A stretch of DNA of 42,439 bases from UBA1535 sp002323775 (GCA_031993545.1 DAMAHZ010000018.1:1-42439); one strand, 5' to 3'. Shown: positions 8,499 to 17,154, counted from the first letter of the stretch. Translations and numbers: made by a program. Notes: generated from the letters alone by a model not told the origin.

Positions 8499-8532
8499 AA
8501 TTTGTCGGGTTATATTAAAAACCCGACAAATT
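8499..8532 (-). terminator. Strong minus-strand terminator upstream of the small gene (possible attenuator)
   Basis: AATTTGTCGGGTT and AACCCGACAAATT form a perfect 13-bp stem with an 8-base loop. Read on the minus strand, the stem runs into a T-rich tail. It lies about 110 bases upstream of the GTG at 8389 and well past the terminator of the previous gene at 8661-8686. It therefore ends either an independent small RNA or a leader of the small gene. In the minus-strand DNA before it (8533-8656) I see a short AGTCA/TGACT hairpin and a weak promoter (TTGTGA, 16 bases, TATAAA), but no reading frame. Confidence 0.7.
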
Positions 8533-8656
8533 CTTATTTGACACAACATTTTTTTTCGGAGTCACGCTAAATGACTAGCATAATATTATCAATATTTATA
8601 TTATTTTTTTACACATTCACAAGCTAGTGTCTTAGCCAAATGGTAGAAAAATGTCA

Positions 8657-8686
8657 CAAAAAAGAGAACTATTATAAATTCTCTTT
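8657..8686 (-). terminator. Terminator of the zinc-ribbon gene
   Basis: AAAGAGAA (8661-8668) pairs with TTCTCTTT (8679-8686). On the minus strand a run of T follows. It lies 41 bases past the stop of the zinc-ribbon protein gene. Confidence 0.65.
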
Positions 8687-8726
8687 AATTTATTGTTTTT
8701 TTGCTCTATATCTTTTTAATAGATAC

Positions 8727-10019
8727 TTAATCTTCAGTTTTATATAGCTTTGCATTATTCAAAATATAATCAATGCTATCATTCATATATTTGATTTCAT
8801 CTTCATTAAGGGTATTTGATACATAAAATTCAAACATATAAAGATTTTTATTATTCTTTGAGAAAGTTATAAGATATTTACTGTGGAAGTTGCCAACTAA
8901 ATTAGGATTATCATAGTCTTCCGTAACAATGTCATACCATTTTATTTCATTATACATTTTTGTGTTTTCAGATTTAATAGTTAATCCTGCACTTTTAATG
9001 TTATCTCTCATTATTTCAATAGAAGTGCCTGTTTCAAATGTAGTCATATTTATAGGGGTATTAGCCTTAACTTCTGCAAAGCTTTTACCATCTTTATATT
9101 TAAAAATATAAGATTTATACTGCATACTGGCACTTAATTCTTCGCTATATGTCCAACATTCCGGCATATCATAATCCATATACCCAAATGCAGAATATTT
9201 CTCGGTGTTTCCCGGAGTAAAGCTTTCAACGTTATTGTCTTTATTGCTTGAATCATTGCTACTGCTTGAATTATCAATAATCTTTATCTCTTTCAACATT
9301 TCCAATACTTCAGCATTTGCTTTATTAAAATTCTCTGGTTTGGTATTTGACATAAATGCTAATACGATGTCATCTTCTTTTGATATTAAAATATAATATT
9401 GTCCATTTAGTTTATCAGATGATTTCCCGTAATCAATAGTAGCATAGTATATATTTCCCTTTAATATACTAAATCCATTGCTTCCATGAAATAATGACAC
9501 TGATTGGCTAGACATTGAAGAAGTCCATAAACTGTAAAACTCATCATATATCTGTTTCTTTCCGCTTTCTGTATCAAAGTTATATTGACTATGTTGAGAT
9601 AAATTACTTTTGCCGATAGGAATAATATAAAAGTTATCAGAATCTTTTATCAAGGTTTCTTGCCCGCCTTGAAGATTTCCTATTCTCCAATTATAATCAT
9701 ACTTTAATTCATAACCATTTCCATAGTATGTATTACTGTCCGGTTTTAAACCCTTGTTTAAAACAAAACTACCTATTAAATAAAATACTGCTATAACTAT
9801 ACCAATAATACAAAGTATTTTTACTGCTTTTCCCTTTCCTTTTCTTGGTTGTTGTTCGATACTTAAAACAACATTAGAACCTTGTTGGCTAATATTCTGA
9901 TTTGCTACTGGCTGTTGTAAAATGCTCTCAGCTTGATTTTGCTGTTCTATTGCATTTCCACAACCATTGCAGAACTTATCTTCTGCATTTAATTGACTGC
10001 CACATTTACTACAATACAT
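8727..10019 (-). CDS. Zinc-ribbon, single-pass membrane protein with two repeated extracellular domains
   Basis: This 430-residue protein starts with a four-cysteine zinc ribbon (CSKCG at 3-7 and CNGCG at 17-21). A Gln/Asn-rich linker, a basic stretch RKGKGK and one membrane helix (about residues 65-87) follow. The rest should be outside the cell. Two domains of about 150 residues, roughly 100-250 and 275-428, each have the pattern of PsbP/DcrB-like domains and are joined by a Ser/Asn-rich linker (about 252-270). The family of cytoplasmic zinc ribbon plus membrane helix plus variable outer domain is common in Clostridia, with no known enzyme activity. It is transcribed alone from the promoter at 10045-10074. 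AGGAG precedes the ATG. Function unknown; a sensor or envelope-associated role is a guess. Confidence 0.8.
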   Translation of the reverse strand: MYCSKCGSQLNAEDKFCNGCGNAIEQQNQAESILQQPVANQNISQQGSNVVLSIEQQPRKGKGKAVKILCIIGIVIAVFYLIGSFVLNKGLKPDSNTYYGNGYELKYDYNWRIGNLQGGQETLIKDSDNFYIIPIGKSNLSQHSQYNFDTESGKKQIYDEFYSLWTSSMSSQSVSLFHGSNGFSILKGNIYYATIDYGKSSDKLNGQYYILISKEDDIVLAFMSNTKPENFNKANAEVLEMLKEIKIIDNSSSSNDSSNKDNNVESFTPGNTEKYSAFGYMDYDMPECWTYSEELSASMQYKSYIFKYKDGKSFAEVKANTPINMTTFETGTSIEIMRDNIKSAGLTIKSENTKMYNEIKWYDIVTEDYDNPNLVGNFHSKYLITFSKNNKNLYMFEFYVSNTLNEDEIKYMNDSIDYILNNAKLYKTED

Positions 10020-10044
10020 AAATATAAATCCTCTCCTTTTTTAT

Positions 10045-10074
10045 ATTATACAGCAAAATAATAGAATTTAGCAA
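10045..10074 (-). promoter_or_regulatory. Promoter of the zinc-ribbon gene
   Basis: On the minus strand, TTGCTA (10074-10069), 18 bases, then TATAAT (10050-10045), just before the AGGAG of the gene. The 5' leader is very short. Confidence 0.5.
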
Positions 10075-10161
10075 CAATTTTGTTAAAAAATACTAAAAAA
10101 ATACTTTTTATTTACAATATTATCGCTATAATAACGTATTCTACTGACTTTGTAGTAAATA

Positions 10162-10196
10162 AAAAAATGCTAACATTTTAATTGTTAACATTTTTT
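10162..10196 (-). terminator. Terminator of the SEC-C protein gene
   Basis: AAAAAATGCTAACA pairs with TGTTAACATTTTTT with one mismatch in 14. It lies 13 bases beyond the stop of the minus-strand gene and has T-rich ends on both strands. Confidence 0.75.
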
Positions 10197-10208
10197 AACT
10201 GTTTATGA

Positions 10209-10706
10209 CTATTTACCACAACATTTTTTATATTTTTTTCCAGAGCCACATGGACATGGATCATTTCTTCCTACTTTGCTATCGTTGATAACTTGCTTTG
10301 AACGATTGTGTTCTTTTCTAATATCTTTTCTTTTTTCTTCAGAAAGGACATTGTCCCATTCAGCTAGGTTATATAGCCAATCAGCTTTTACTTCATACAT
10401 GTTCCATAGCAATTTTTCAAAATCGTATTCAGCATTGATTTGCGTTTCCTCTGTGATGTCTTCTAATTCAAGTCTTTGTTTAAAACTGTCATTAGCTCCG
10501 TCTAAGAAGCTCACAATCTGTTTAATTGAACAATTGAATTTTTCTGAAAGCTCCTTTACAGTTCCATTTATAACAGGGTCATTTTTGCTAAGAATTACTT
10601 TATATATTTCTATTTCGTTTTCCATGTAATTTTTCCAAAATACAGAATAATCCTCTTGTGTTTTAACACTTTCTAAGTCTTTAGTCCATTCCTTAAATAA
10701 ACTCAT
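10209..10706 (-). CDS. SEC-C motif protein
   Basis: The C-terminus carries the zinc-binding SEC-C motif (NDPCPCGSGKKYKKCCGK), the same as at the end of SecA, preceded by about 145 mostly helical, acidic residues that I do not recognise. Proteins of this kind bind zinc and in some cases ribosomes or SecY-bound chains; no specific function can be given. The frame could start at 10718 (MEKKMSLF). I chose the internal Met at 10706 because TGGAG sits six bases before it, while nothing like a ribosome site precedes 10718. It is a single gene with its own terminator. Confidence 0.8.
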   Translation of the reverse strand: MSLFKEWTKDLESVKTQEDYSVFWKNYMENEIEIYKVILSKNDPVINGTVKELSEKFNCSIKQIVSFLDGANDSFKQRLELEDITEETQINAEYDFEKLLWNMYEVKADWLYNLAEWDNVLSEEKRKDIRKEHNRSKQVINDSKVGRNDPCPCGSGKKYKKCCGK

Positions 10707-10834
10707 TTTTTTCTCCATTTCTTTTGTTCTTCTATATTATTTTATCAGAAAATTTGCAAATTACAAGCAATTTATTTAAAATACATATTTATATATAATT
10801 ATATTAAAATTAACTAATATGTAGAAATTATCAG

Positions 10835-12088
10835 TTAAAGCTTTGCAATATCTGTTCTAAATTCCATATTTTCAAAGCATATTTTTTTGATATTTTGATA
10901 AACTTTTTCTCTTGCTTTTTCTATAGAATCATCTAAGCAAGTCACAGCTAAAACTCTGCCGCCATTTGTTACAATTTTTTCATTGTCAAATTTTGTACCG
11001 GCGTGAAATACTATAATATCATTATCTATATCATCAAGGCCAGAAATCTCTTTCCCCTTTTCATAGTTTTCTGGATATCCTCCTGAGGCAATCACAACAG
11101 TTACAGATTTTTTATCAGACCAAAGCAAATCAGTTTCTTTCAGCGTTCCATCGGCGGTTTTTAGCATAACATCCAATAAATCAGAATTCAGTCTCAGAAG
11201 AACAACCTCGGTTTCAGGGTCTCCAAAACGAGTATTGTATTCTAATACCTTAGCCTCATTACCTTTAATCATTAGACCTATAAACAAAACTCCTCTGAAG
11301 TCAATGCCTTCGCTTAAAAATCCGCCTAAGGTTTTATCTATTATATTTTTCTTTATAAATTTTTTCAACTCGTCTGTATATATTGGATTTGGTGAGAAAC
11401 AGCCCATGCCGCCTGTGTTTAATCCTAAATCATTGTCGTAGGCTCTCTTGTAGTCCCTAGCGCTTTCCATAGGGATTATTTCTTTGCCGTTGACAAAGCA
11501 TAGCAGGGAAGTTTCAATTCCGTCTAAAAATTCCTCAATAACTAAGCTATTGCCTGCATCTCCAAACTGCTTATCATCTAGTATAGACTTAATTCCCTCT
11601 CGTGCATCTCCAATAGTATTGCATATCAAAACTCCTTTTCCTGCCGCTAAACCATCTGCCTTTATAACTACAGGAAGACTAAATTCTTCGAGTCCATCAA
11701 GAGCCTCTTTGCAATCAGTGTAGGTACTGTATTTTGCGGTAGGTATTTTGTATTTTTCCATAAAATCCTTTGAATATGACTTGCTGCCCTCAAATATTGC
11801 TCCGCATTTTTTAGGACCAAAGGCTTTTATTCCTTTAGCCTCAAGCATATCCACAATCCCTGCAACAAGAGGAACTTCTGGACCTACAACAACAAAATCT
11901 ATTTTATTATCAACAGAAAATTCAGTTATTTTCTCTATATCCTCTGCTTTTATATCAACACATTCAGCTATGGAGGATATACCGGCATTGCCTGGTGCAC
12001 AATATAGTTTGCTAAGTTTTTTGCTTTGCTTTAGTTTATAACATATGGTATGCTCTCTGGCACCACTTCCAACTACTAAGACTTTCAT
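10835..12088 (-). CDS. purD: Phosphoribosylamine-glycine ligase
   Basis: It joins glycine to phosphoribosylamine, the second step of purine synthesis, using ATP. At 417 residues it has the normal GARS length. The start VLVVGSGAREHTICYKL is the PurD signature. PEVPLVAGI follows at about 70, then the ATP-grasp part with ADGLAAGKGVLIC (about 146-158) and NTRFGDPETEVVL near 290. GGAG lies five bases before the ATG. The gene is separated from the purL-purN operon by 17 kb and has its own promoter (12154-12183), divergent from metQ. Confidence 0.96.
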   Translation of the reverse strand: MKVLVVGSGAREHTICYKLKQSKKLSKLYCAPGNAGISSIAECVDIKAEDIEKITEFSVDNKIDFVVVGPEVPLVAGIVDMLEAKGIKAFGPKKCGAIFEGSKSYSKDFMEKYKIPTAKYSTYTDCKEALDGLEEFSLPVVIKADGLAAGKGVLICNTIGDAREGIKSILDDKQFGDAGNSLVIEEFLDGIETSLLCFVNGKEIIPMESARDYKRAYDNDLGLNTGGMGCFSPNPIYTDELKKFIKKNIIDKTLGGFLSEGIDFRGVLFIGLMIKGNEAKVLEYNTRFGDPETEVVLLRLNSDLLDVMLKTADGTLKETDLLWSDKKSVTVVIASGGYPENYEKGKEISGLDDIDNDIIVFHAGTKFDNEKIVTNGGRVLAVTCLDDSIEKAREKVYQNIKKICFENMEFRTDIAKL

Positions 12089-12153
12089 AGTGACTCCTTA
12101 TTTTAGTTATTTAAAAGAATTGTTTTATCAAATATTTTATTATTTATGTTAAT

Positions 12154-12183
12154 ATTATAAGACAAAATTAGCAATTAAGTCAA
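12154..12183 (-). promoter_or_regulatory. purD promoter
   Basis: On the minus strand, TTGACT (12183-12178), 18 bases, then TATAAT (12159-12154), about 65 bases before the purD start. I see no purine riboswitch in the leader. Confidence 0.6.
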
Positions 12184-12272
12184 CAATCTATTATTATGAA
12201 AATTAAAATTAATATTTCTTTTCTTTCATATATTTAATTATTGTTAGAAACTCAACGAAATTTAAAAAGCTA

Positions 12273-12301
12273 TTGACAAGCTTATATTTTTGATTTATAC
12301 T
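12273..12301 (+). promoter_or_regulatory. metQ promoter
   Basis: TTGACA (12273-12278), exactly 17 bases, then TATACT (12296-12301), about 60 bases upstream of the lipoprotein gene. There is no room for, and no sign of, a SAM riboswitch or T-box. Confidence 0.75.
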
Positions 12302-12360
12302 GTGACAAATGTATCCAATAAACCAAAAATATAGCTGCCTTCTTATTAGAGGAGATTAAA

Positions 12361-13188
12361 ATGAAAAATTTAAGGAAATCATTTTTTTTAATGTTAATTT
12401 CAATACTGGCACTTAATTCATTAGTAGGATGCCAAAATAATGAAACATTAAAGGAAGAAAATAAAAAAATAAAGGTAGCCGCATCGCCAACACCCCATGC
12501 ACAAATATTGGCTCAGGTTAAGGATGTATTGAAGGAGCAGGGCTATGAGTTGGAAATATTTGAATTTACCGACTATATACAGCCTAATTTAGTTGTAAAT
12601 TCAGGGGATATTGATGTAAATTTCTTTCAGCATAAGCCTTATTTAGATAATTTCAATAAAAAACATAAGACCAAATTAGTTAGCGTAGCACGAATACATT
12701 ATGAACCTCTTGCAATATATGCAGGAAAATCATCGGATTTAAAATATATAAAAAAAGGATCAATAATTGCAGTGCCAAATGATGCAACAAATGAAGCAAG
12801 AGCTCTTTTACTACTTGAAAATAACGGCTTGATAAAAATAAAAGCTGGTGTAGGCTTTGCAGCTACAAAGAAAGATATAGTTAAAAATCCATACAATATA
12901 AGTATAGTGGAGTTAGAAGCAGATCAGATTTCAAAAATAATTACTGATGTTGATTTCGTGGTGTTAAATGGGAATTATGCACTCAGTGCAGGCTTGGATG
13001 TGTCAAATGCTCTTTCTATTGAAGAACAGGATTCAGAAGCTGCACATACATACGCAAATATAATAGTTGTTAAAGACGGCAATCAAAATAATAAAGCTGT
13101 GATAGCCTTAATAGAAGCTCTAAAAGATAAAAGGATAAAGCAATACATCAATGATACATATAAGGGTTCAGTCGTCCCAATAGACTAA
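12361..13188 (+). CDS. metQ: MetQ/NlpA-family substrate-binding lipoprotein
   Basis: The 275 residues begin with a lipoprotein signal ending in LVGC (Cys24), so the protein is lipid-anchored outside the membrane. KIKVAASPTPHAQIL at 36-50 and the segments DYIQPNLVVNSGDIDVNFFQHKPYL and AVPNDATNEARALLLL are typical of MetQ, the methionine-binding component of the MetNI ABC importer. The substrate is most likely methionine or a close derivative. No metN or metI is adjacent, so it is an orphan binding protein that must use a transporter encoded elsewhere. AGAGGAG precedes the ATG, and the gene is flanked by a strong promoter and a terminator. Confidence 0.9.
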   Translation: MKNLRKSFFLMLISILALNSLVGCQNNETLKEENKKIKVAASPTPHAQILAQVKDVLKEQGYELEIFEFTDYIQPNLVVNSGDIDVNFFQHKPYLDNFNKKHKTKLVSVARIHYEPLAIYAGKSSDLKYIKKGSIIAVPNDATNEARALLLLENNGLIKIKAGVGFAATKKDIVKNPYNISIVELEADQISKIITDVDFVVLNGNYALSAGLDVSNALSIEEQDSEAAHTYANIIVVKDGNQNNKAVIALIEALKDKRIKQYINDTYKGSVVPID

Positions 13189-13205
13189 AAATATAAATAA
13201 AAAAA

Positions 13206-13240
13206 CCGAGGAACATATCATCGTGATATGCTCCTCTATT
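13206..13240. terminator. Bidirectional terminator between metQ and the 686-residue protein gene
   Basis: GAGGA-CATATCA pairs with TGATATG-TCCTC around a TCG loop (13208-13236) with one internal mismatch, an A run before it and a T-rich run after. It serves two convergent genes. Confidence 0.8.
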
Positions 13241-13269
13241 TTATATACTTAATAGTTTCCATATTTATG

Positions 13270-15330
13270 TTAGCTGACGACAATACTACCAGCCTTAAGC
13301 TTGTTTTTTGCAATAATATTTTTTAAATCATTATATATCTTAATACCTGATGAACTAAAATATTTTGGAACTGCGACATTTGCTGATATTTCTCCATTGG
13401 AATAAACAAGTGTTGTATTGAATAATCCCTTGTTTTCAATGTCTAAAATCATTGTAATTTTAAATACTAAATCTTCTATATCAAACTCTTGCTTTTTATC
13501 CTCATCTTTTATCCTATCTATACCAAGAAATATTTCCGATAAAATATTTTGCCCATTGTATAGAAGTGGCAGGAAGAAGTGTTTATACCTAGCCATTAAA
13601 TCATCCTTAGAGATTAGAGATAGCAAGGTGTTTTCAAAAGCTGCTCTGCTTTGTTCATTAGAATTTGATTTCATACCAGTGTCTAATAATTTTAAAAATT
13701 CCTTCATTCCGCCATTTATATCTTGCTGTTCTACAAGTTTATTAATCAAAGCAAGTTTCATATCAACAGATTCTTCTGAATTAATTAGCTGTTTATAATT
13801 TAGCTGATTAAAAAATGTTTTGATTTGCTTGTCAAACTCACTTGCTGTACCTAGCTTTAATCTTAAAAGATTATGAGTTAAAGCAGAGAAAATATTTTTT
13901 GATATTCCTAGATTATTAAAACGATTAGTATTTAGCTCAGCATTGAATTGCTCTGTGTTTTTAAGTAAATTAGGCATTATATTTTTCTCATAAATATTTA
14001 ATAGCACTTCACATTTGTTCTTTGAGACATTGGAAAATATAAGATTTTCCAATATATTATCAGCAAATTTGTCAAATAAATTGAGAAGATTTTCTTTAAT
14101 ATCTTTAGTAAATGAATTATTATTTAAAATATAGGTTTTTATTCTATCAAAAATTGCTGAAAGCTCTGATAAATTCTGAAGCTTTATTTTCCCCAAATCA
14201 TCTATTAAGCTATTTATCATATTTTTATCATCAAAATTAGCAGATGCTTTTAAACTATCTAAAAATTTGACAACATCACTATTTTTAAGCTCATTTACAG
14301 TGACTTTAGCATTATGTAGACTATCTGATTTTTGATTAACTACATTTTGTATTAATTCATCCAACAACTTCATATTTGATTTTTGCATATTTAAGCTTTG
14401 CTCAGGTATGAATTTATCTGATATATCGGAATTCTGTGAGGCTAGCTTTTCCTCTAGGTTTTCAATTAAGGCTCTTATTTCATTATCATTGCTTAAATTA
14501 GAGCTTTTTAAAGATTTTATAGCCATATCTATAAATTTTATACTCTCATCATTTGACTGTGCTGAGGATTGTGGAAAATTGTTTAATATATTTAAAGGGT
14601 CACTGTCCTTAACGTTATTCGATTTATCAGCAAAATCAAGCAAATATGAAATAACAAGCTTTAATTTTTCTCTTTCAGGAAGCTTTGTGTCCAATATTGA
14701 TAGTAACAAAAGATTTAACTTGTTGTCAAAGCTATTTGATAAAAGCTTTAATAAGTAATTTTTCAAATCTTCCGGAAGCTTGCTCAAAAGCTCATTTAAT
14801 GCAGAGTTTACAGCAGAGGCGTTTTCATCCTGAGAAAAATAATAGTCAAATATCTTTAAGAAATCGTATATAGCATTTTTTAAGCTTAAATCCTTTGTGT
14901 CAGACATCAGCTTATTAAGTGCATGGAAAAACTCTCCCGAGAACTTATTAGAATCCGAAAGAACAGACCTAATGTACTCTGCAAGCTTAGAATCATCAGT
15001 TTTTATAGCCTCATTAAAATTTTCATAAGCCTCTTTTAGCTTAGGGTCTGAGTTTATTGCAATTTCTCTGAACTTTTCATTATACAGAAGTTTTTTTGCA
15101 AACGCAATTAAATCAGCAGTGTTATCAGGCTGCGTCTTAGAAGCTAAATAAGCGTCTGATTTTATATTTGCTGTATTATTCAAATTTTCAAGAATTGCTT
15201 TTTCAAGTTCAGAAACACGCAAAGCATCTGAAATGCTTGCGTTGCTTGAAGTGCTTGAAACATTAGCGTTCGATTGAATAGGACTGCTTTTAAAGCTATC
15301 TGTAGCAATAGGGTTATTAATAATATTCAT
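13270..15330 (-). CDS. Large helical protein of unknown function (possible FliK-like C-terminus)
   Basis: I do not recognise this 686-residue protein. There is no signal peptide or membrane helix. It opens with a Ser/Asn-rich disordered segment (about 1-35). Then come about 560 residues of predicted helices with many Leu/Asn/Lys/Asp and repeated patterns such as LLSKLPEDLKNYLLKLLS. The last 75 residues are different and beta-rich (VFKITMILDIENKGLFNTTL, then SANVAVPKYF and a final helix ending KAGSIVVS). A long variable region plus a small compact C-terminal domain resembles flagellar hook-length protein FliK, where the C-domain also reads LD..G..... This is only a pattern-level likeness, and no flagellar gene is near. 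The ribosome site is weak (AGAGTG). Confidence 0.6.
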   Translation of the reverse strand: MNIINNPIATDSFKSSPIQSNANVSSTSSNASISDALRVSELEKAILENLNNTANIKSDAYLASKTQPDNTADLIAFAKKLLYNEKFREIAINSDPKLKEAYENFNEAIKTDDSKLAEYIRSVLSDSNKFSGEFFHALNKLMSDTKDLSLKNAIYDFLKIFDYYFSQDENASAVNSALNELLSKLPEDLKNYLLKLLSNSFDNKLNLLLLSILDTKLPEREKLKLVISYLLDFADKSNNVKDSDPLNILNNFPQSSAQSNDESIKFIDMAIKSLKSSNLSNDNEIRALIENLEEKLASQNSDISDKFIPEQSLNMQKSNMKLLDELIQNVVNQKSDSLHNAKVTVNELKNSDVVKFLDSLKASANFDDKNMINSLIDDLGKIKLQNLSELSAIFDRIKTYILNNNSFTKDIKENLLNLFDKFADNILENLIFSNVSKNKCEVLLNIYEKNIMPNLLKNTEQFNAELNTNRFNNLGISKNIFSALTHNLLRLKLGTASEFDKQIKTFFNQLNYKQLINSEESVDMKLALINKLVEQQDINGGMKEFLKLLDTGMKSNSNEQSRAAFENTLLSLISKDDLMARYKHFFLPLLYNGQNILSEIFLGIDRIKDEDKKQEFDIEDLVFKITMILDIENKGLFNTTLVYSNGEISANVAVPKYFSSSGIKIYNDLKNIIAKNKLKAGSIVVS

Positions 15331-15629
15331 TTGATTTCACACTCTTTATAAAAGTATTATATTTCTATTAGTTATATCGGATGAAAGGTCAAAAAGTTAA
15401 AGTGTTTTTAAGAGTTTAAAATTTTTGTTTATTTTGTTTTTTTAATAAATTAAGATTGTAATAAAATAAAAATGATGATAGCAAGTGAAATCAATTATTT
15501 TGACAAAATTCTTTATAAAGTAGACTCAAAAGTCCCTTGAGCAATTTGTAAGTATATGGTATATTATAATTAAGGATATGAAAAAATAGGATATTTGTAT
15601 TAAATTTTGGATGAATAATTATTTTATTG
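15331..15629. other. Gene-free AT-rich region
   Basis: No reading frame stands out. A CTCAA/TTGAG inverted repeat lies at about 15525-15542. A possible plus-strand promoter (TTGAGC, 17 bases, TATATT at about 15538-15566) is visible but has no assigned product. The promoter of the minus-strand gene should also be here, but I could not place it. Confidence 0.4.
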
Positions 15630-15704
15630 TTGAAATATTTTGCATTTTATGATAGAGTCAATTTATTAAATAATAACGTTATCACTGTTAAAGTTTTAGC
15701 TTAG
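15630..15704 (+). promoter_or_regulatory. Unit 1 promoter and leader element (copy 1 of 3)
   Basis: TTGAAA (15630-15635), 17 bases, TAGAGT (15653-15658). About 20 bases downstream comes the leader element AACGTTATCACTG followed by TTAAAGTTTTAGCTTAG (about 15675-15704). The spacer and the leader element match the copies at 17080 and 26296. In this copy the palindrome GTTAAA-gt-TTTAAC is imperfect (TTTAGC). Confidence 0.7.
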
Positions 15705-15794
15705 TAGTTTATAGCAAAAAAAAGATAATTGTTTTTATTTTAATAACAATTTTATAAATTTTTACCTTATTTTCTTGTAACAGAACATACGAAG

Positions 15795-15842
15795 CTAAAA
15801 TGCCATAGTTTAAATTTGGCTCAAAACAAGGGAGGGGATTAA
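15795..15842 (+). pseudogene. Relic of a DUF58 gene 3' end
   Basis: This stretch aligns with the last about 42 bases of the DUF58 gene of unit 2 (19310-19354). Both read CTAAA, then a C-AGTTT--ATTT segment, GCTCAA-ACAAGGG, a G run, then GATTAAT and the membrane-protein start. The rest of the DUF58 gene and moxR are missing between the unit 1 promoter and this point. It now serves as the leader and ribosome site of the next gene. Confidence 0.7.
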
Positions 15843-15843
15843 T

Positions 15844-17061
15844 ATGTTTTTAATTTTTTTGATTAAGCATATGTGTTTGCTAGCTTTTTATTTTACATAT
15901 GCCAATATGATTTTTTTTACTCCTGTAAAAAATTCAATGATTTTAGTATACTTTATTGTCTTTATCAGCTTATCTATTAGCTATGTTTTTAGATTTAGTA
16001 AAAAATATAGTTATCTTAAATATCTTCCTATGTTGGGGATTGTCATATCTTTGCAGTTTGCTAATACTACGATGGGAGTTATAGAAGTTATACTTCCATA
16101 TATTTATATGTTTTATATTGCTTTAAAGGATAAATACTTAGTAGATTATTATGGTTTTAGAGACTTGTTTATTAGACTCTTTTTAACAATCTTGCCTTTA
16201 TTGTTTATTGTTTTTTTATCTAAGAATTTTAGAATTTTTAATCGTGTAGGCTTACCATATTTTATCGTGTTTATCATAAGCGGATTGTACTTAATGCGCA
16301 TTACGAGACATAGTAGCACTGTAATCAATAATAGAAGATTTTTACTAATGAATACTTTGCTTATTTCACTAATCAGTGTTATAAGCATTATTCTAAATGT
16401 AGATGTAGTTTTTAGTTATGTAACTAATGTTATGATATTTGTATTTATAGATGTAATTATACCAATAGCATTGAAAATTCTTTATATAATTTCTTGGCCT
16501 GTATTGAAACTTTTAAATTTGGGAGCATTAGGATTAATTAATTCGAATAAAAATATTAGATTTACAGAGAGAGCTCCTCGTGTGCCAGATCTAAGTGTAG
16601 ATGGTTACACTTTTATTATTGCTTTTGGTGCTATTGTAATTTTAACGATTGTCATTTCTGTTCTTATAAGGAGAGAAAGGTTAAAAAGAAAAGCAAAAGC
16701 ATATATTGAAATAAGTGGGATAAATAAAATAAATGGTGTGGAATCATATAGAAGATTTCTTGATGATGATATTGATGAAAACAAGAAACCCAAGAAAATA
16801 CTTGATAAAAGCATGAATCAAATAAGATATTGGTATAAAAAATTCCTCATGCTTTGCTATGAAAGAAAAATGGATATATTGGTATATGATAACAGCCAGA
16901 CAATATATGAAAAATCATTTGAGATATTTGAAAACAAAGAAAAAGATTTGAATAGTATGAGAGAAATTTACAGAAAAGCTCGCTATAGCGAAGAAACTAT
17001 AAATAAAGAAGATATAAAAATAATCAAAGGTAGTTATAAAAATTTAGAAAAAAGCAATTAA
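15844..17061 (+). CDS. DUF4129-like polytopic membrane protein, unit 1 (TgpA/YebA-like without transglutaminase domain)
   Basis: This 405-residue protein starts MFLIFLIKHMCLLAFYF like its three paralogues. About eight membrane helices fill residues 3-225. A short outer loop (about 226-250, with ERAPRVPDLSVDGY) leads to one more helix (about 252-272). A cytoplasmic domain of about 130 residues follows with NQIRYWYKKFLMLC and REIYRKARYSEE, which is the DUF4129 pattern found at the C-terminus of TgpA/YebA proteins. Those proteins carry a 150-residue transglutaminase domain where this one has only the loop. Genes of this type follow MoxR and DUF58 genes and act with them in the membrane. This copy has lost its DUF58 partner; only the relic just before it remains. 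The start is preceded by GGGAGGGG. Confidence 0.7.
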   Translation: MFLIFLIKHMCLLAFYFTYANMIFFTPVKNSMILVYFIVFISLSISYVFRFSKKYSYLKYLPMLGIVISLQFANTTMGVIEVILPYIYMFYIALKDKYLVDYYGFRDLFIRLFLTILPLLFIVFLSKNFRIFNRVGLPYFIVFIISGLYLMRITRHSSTVINNRRFLLMNTLLISLISVISIILNVDVVFSYVTNVMIFVFIDVIIPIALKILYIISWPVLKLLNLGALGLINSNKNIRFTERAPRVPDLSVDGYTFIIAFGAIVILTIVISVLIRRERLKRKAKAYIEISGINKINGVESYRRFLDDDIDENKKPKKILDKSMNQIRYWYKKFLMLCYERKMDILVYDNSQTIYEKSFEIFENKEKDLNSMREIYRKARYSEETINKEDIKIIKGSYKNLEKSN

Positions 17062-17079
17062 AATGAATTTTAAATATCA

Positions 17080-17154
17080 TTGTAATATTTTGTATTATAT
17101 GGTAGAATTAAACTATAAGACAAAAACGTTATCAATGTTAAAGTTTTAACTTAG
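17080..17154 (+). promoter_or_regulatory. Unit 2 promoter and leader element (copy 2 of 3)
   Basis: TTGTAA (17080-17085), 17 bases, TAGAAT (17103-17108). AACGTTATCAATG and TTAAAGTTTTAACTTAG follow, running straight into the ribosome site of moxR. GTTAAA-gt-TTTAAC is a perfect small palindrome here and AACGTT is another. The arrangement suggests an operator or a leader hairpin shared by the units. Confidence 0.75.

Noticed and set aside
12302..12360. SAM riboswitch or T-box before metQ
   Set aside because: The leader is only about 55 bases and has no matching conserved boxes.
15515..15570. CTCAA/TTGAG inverted repeat as a terminator
   Set aside because: Five-base stem with no T run and no gene ending there on either strand.
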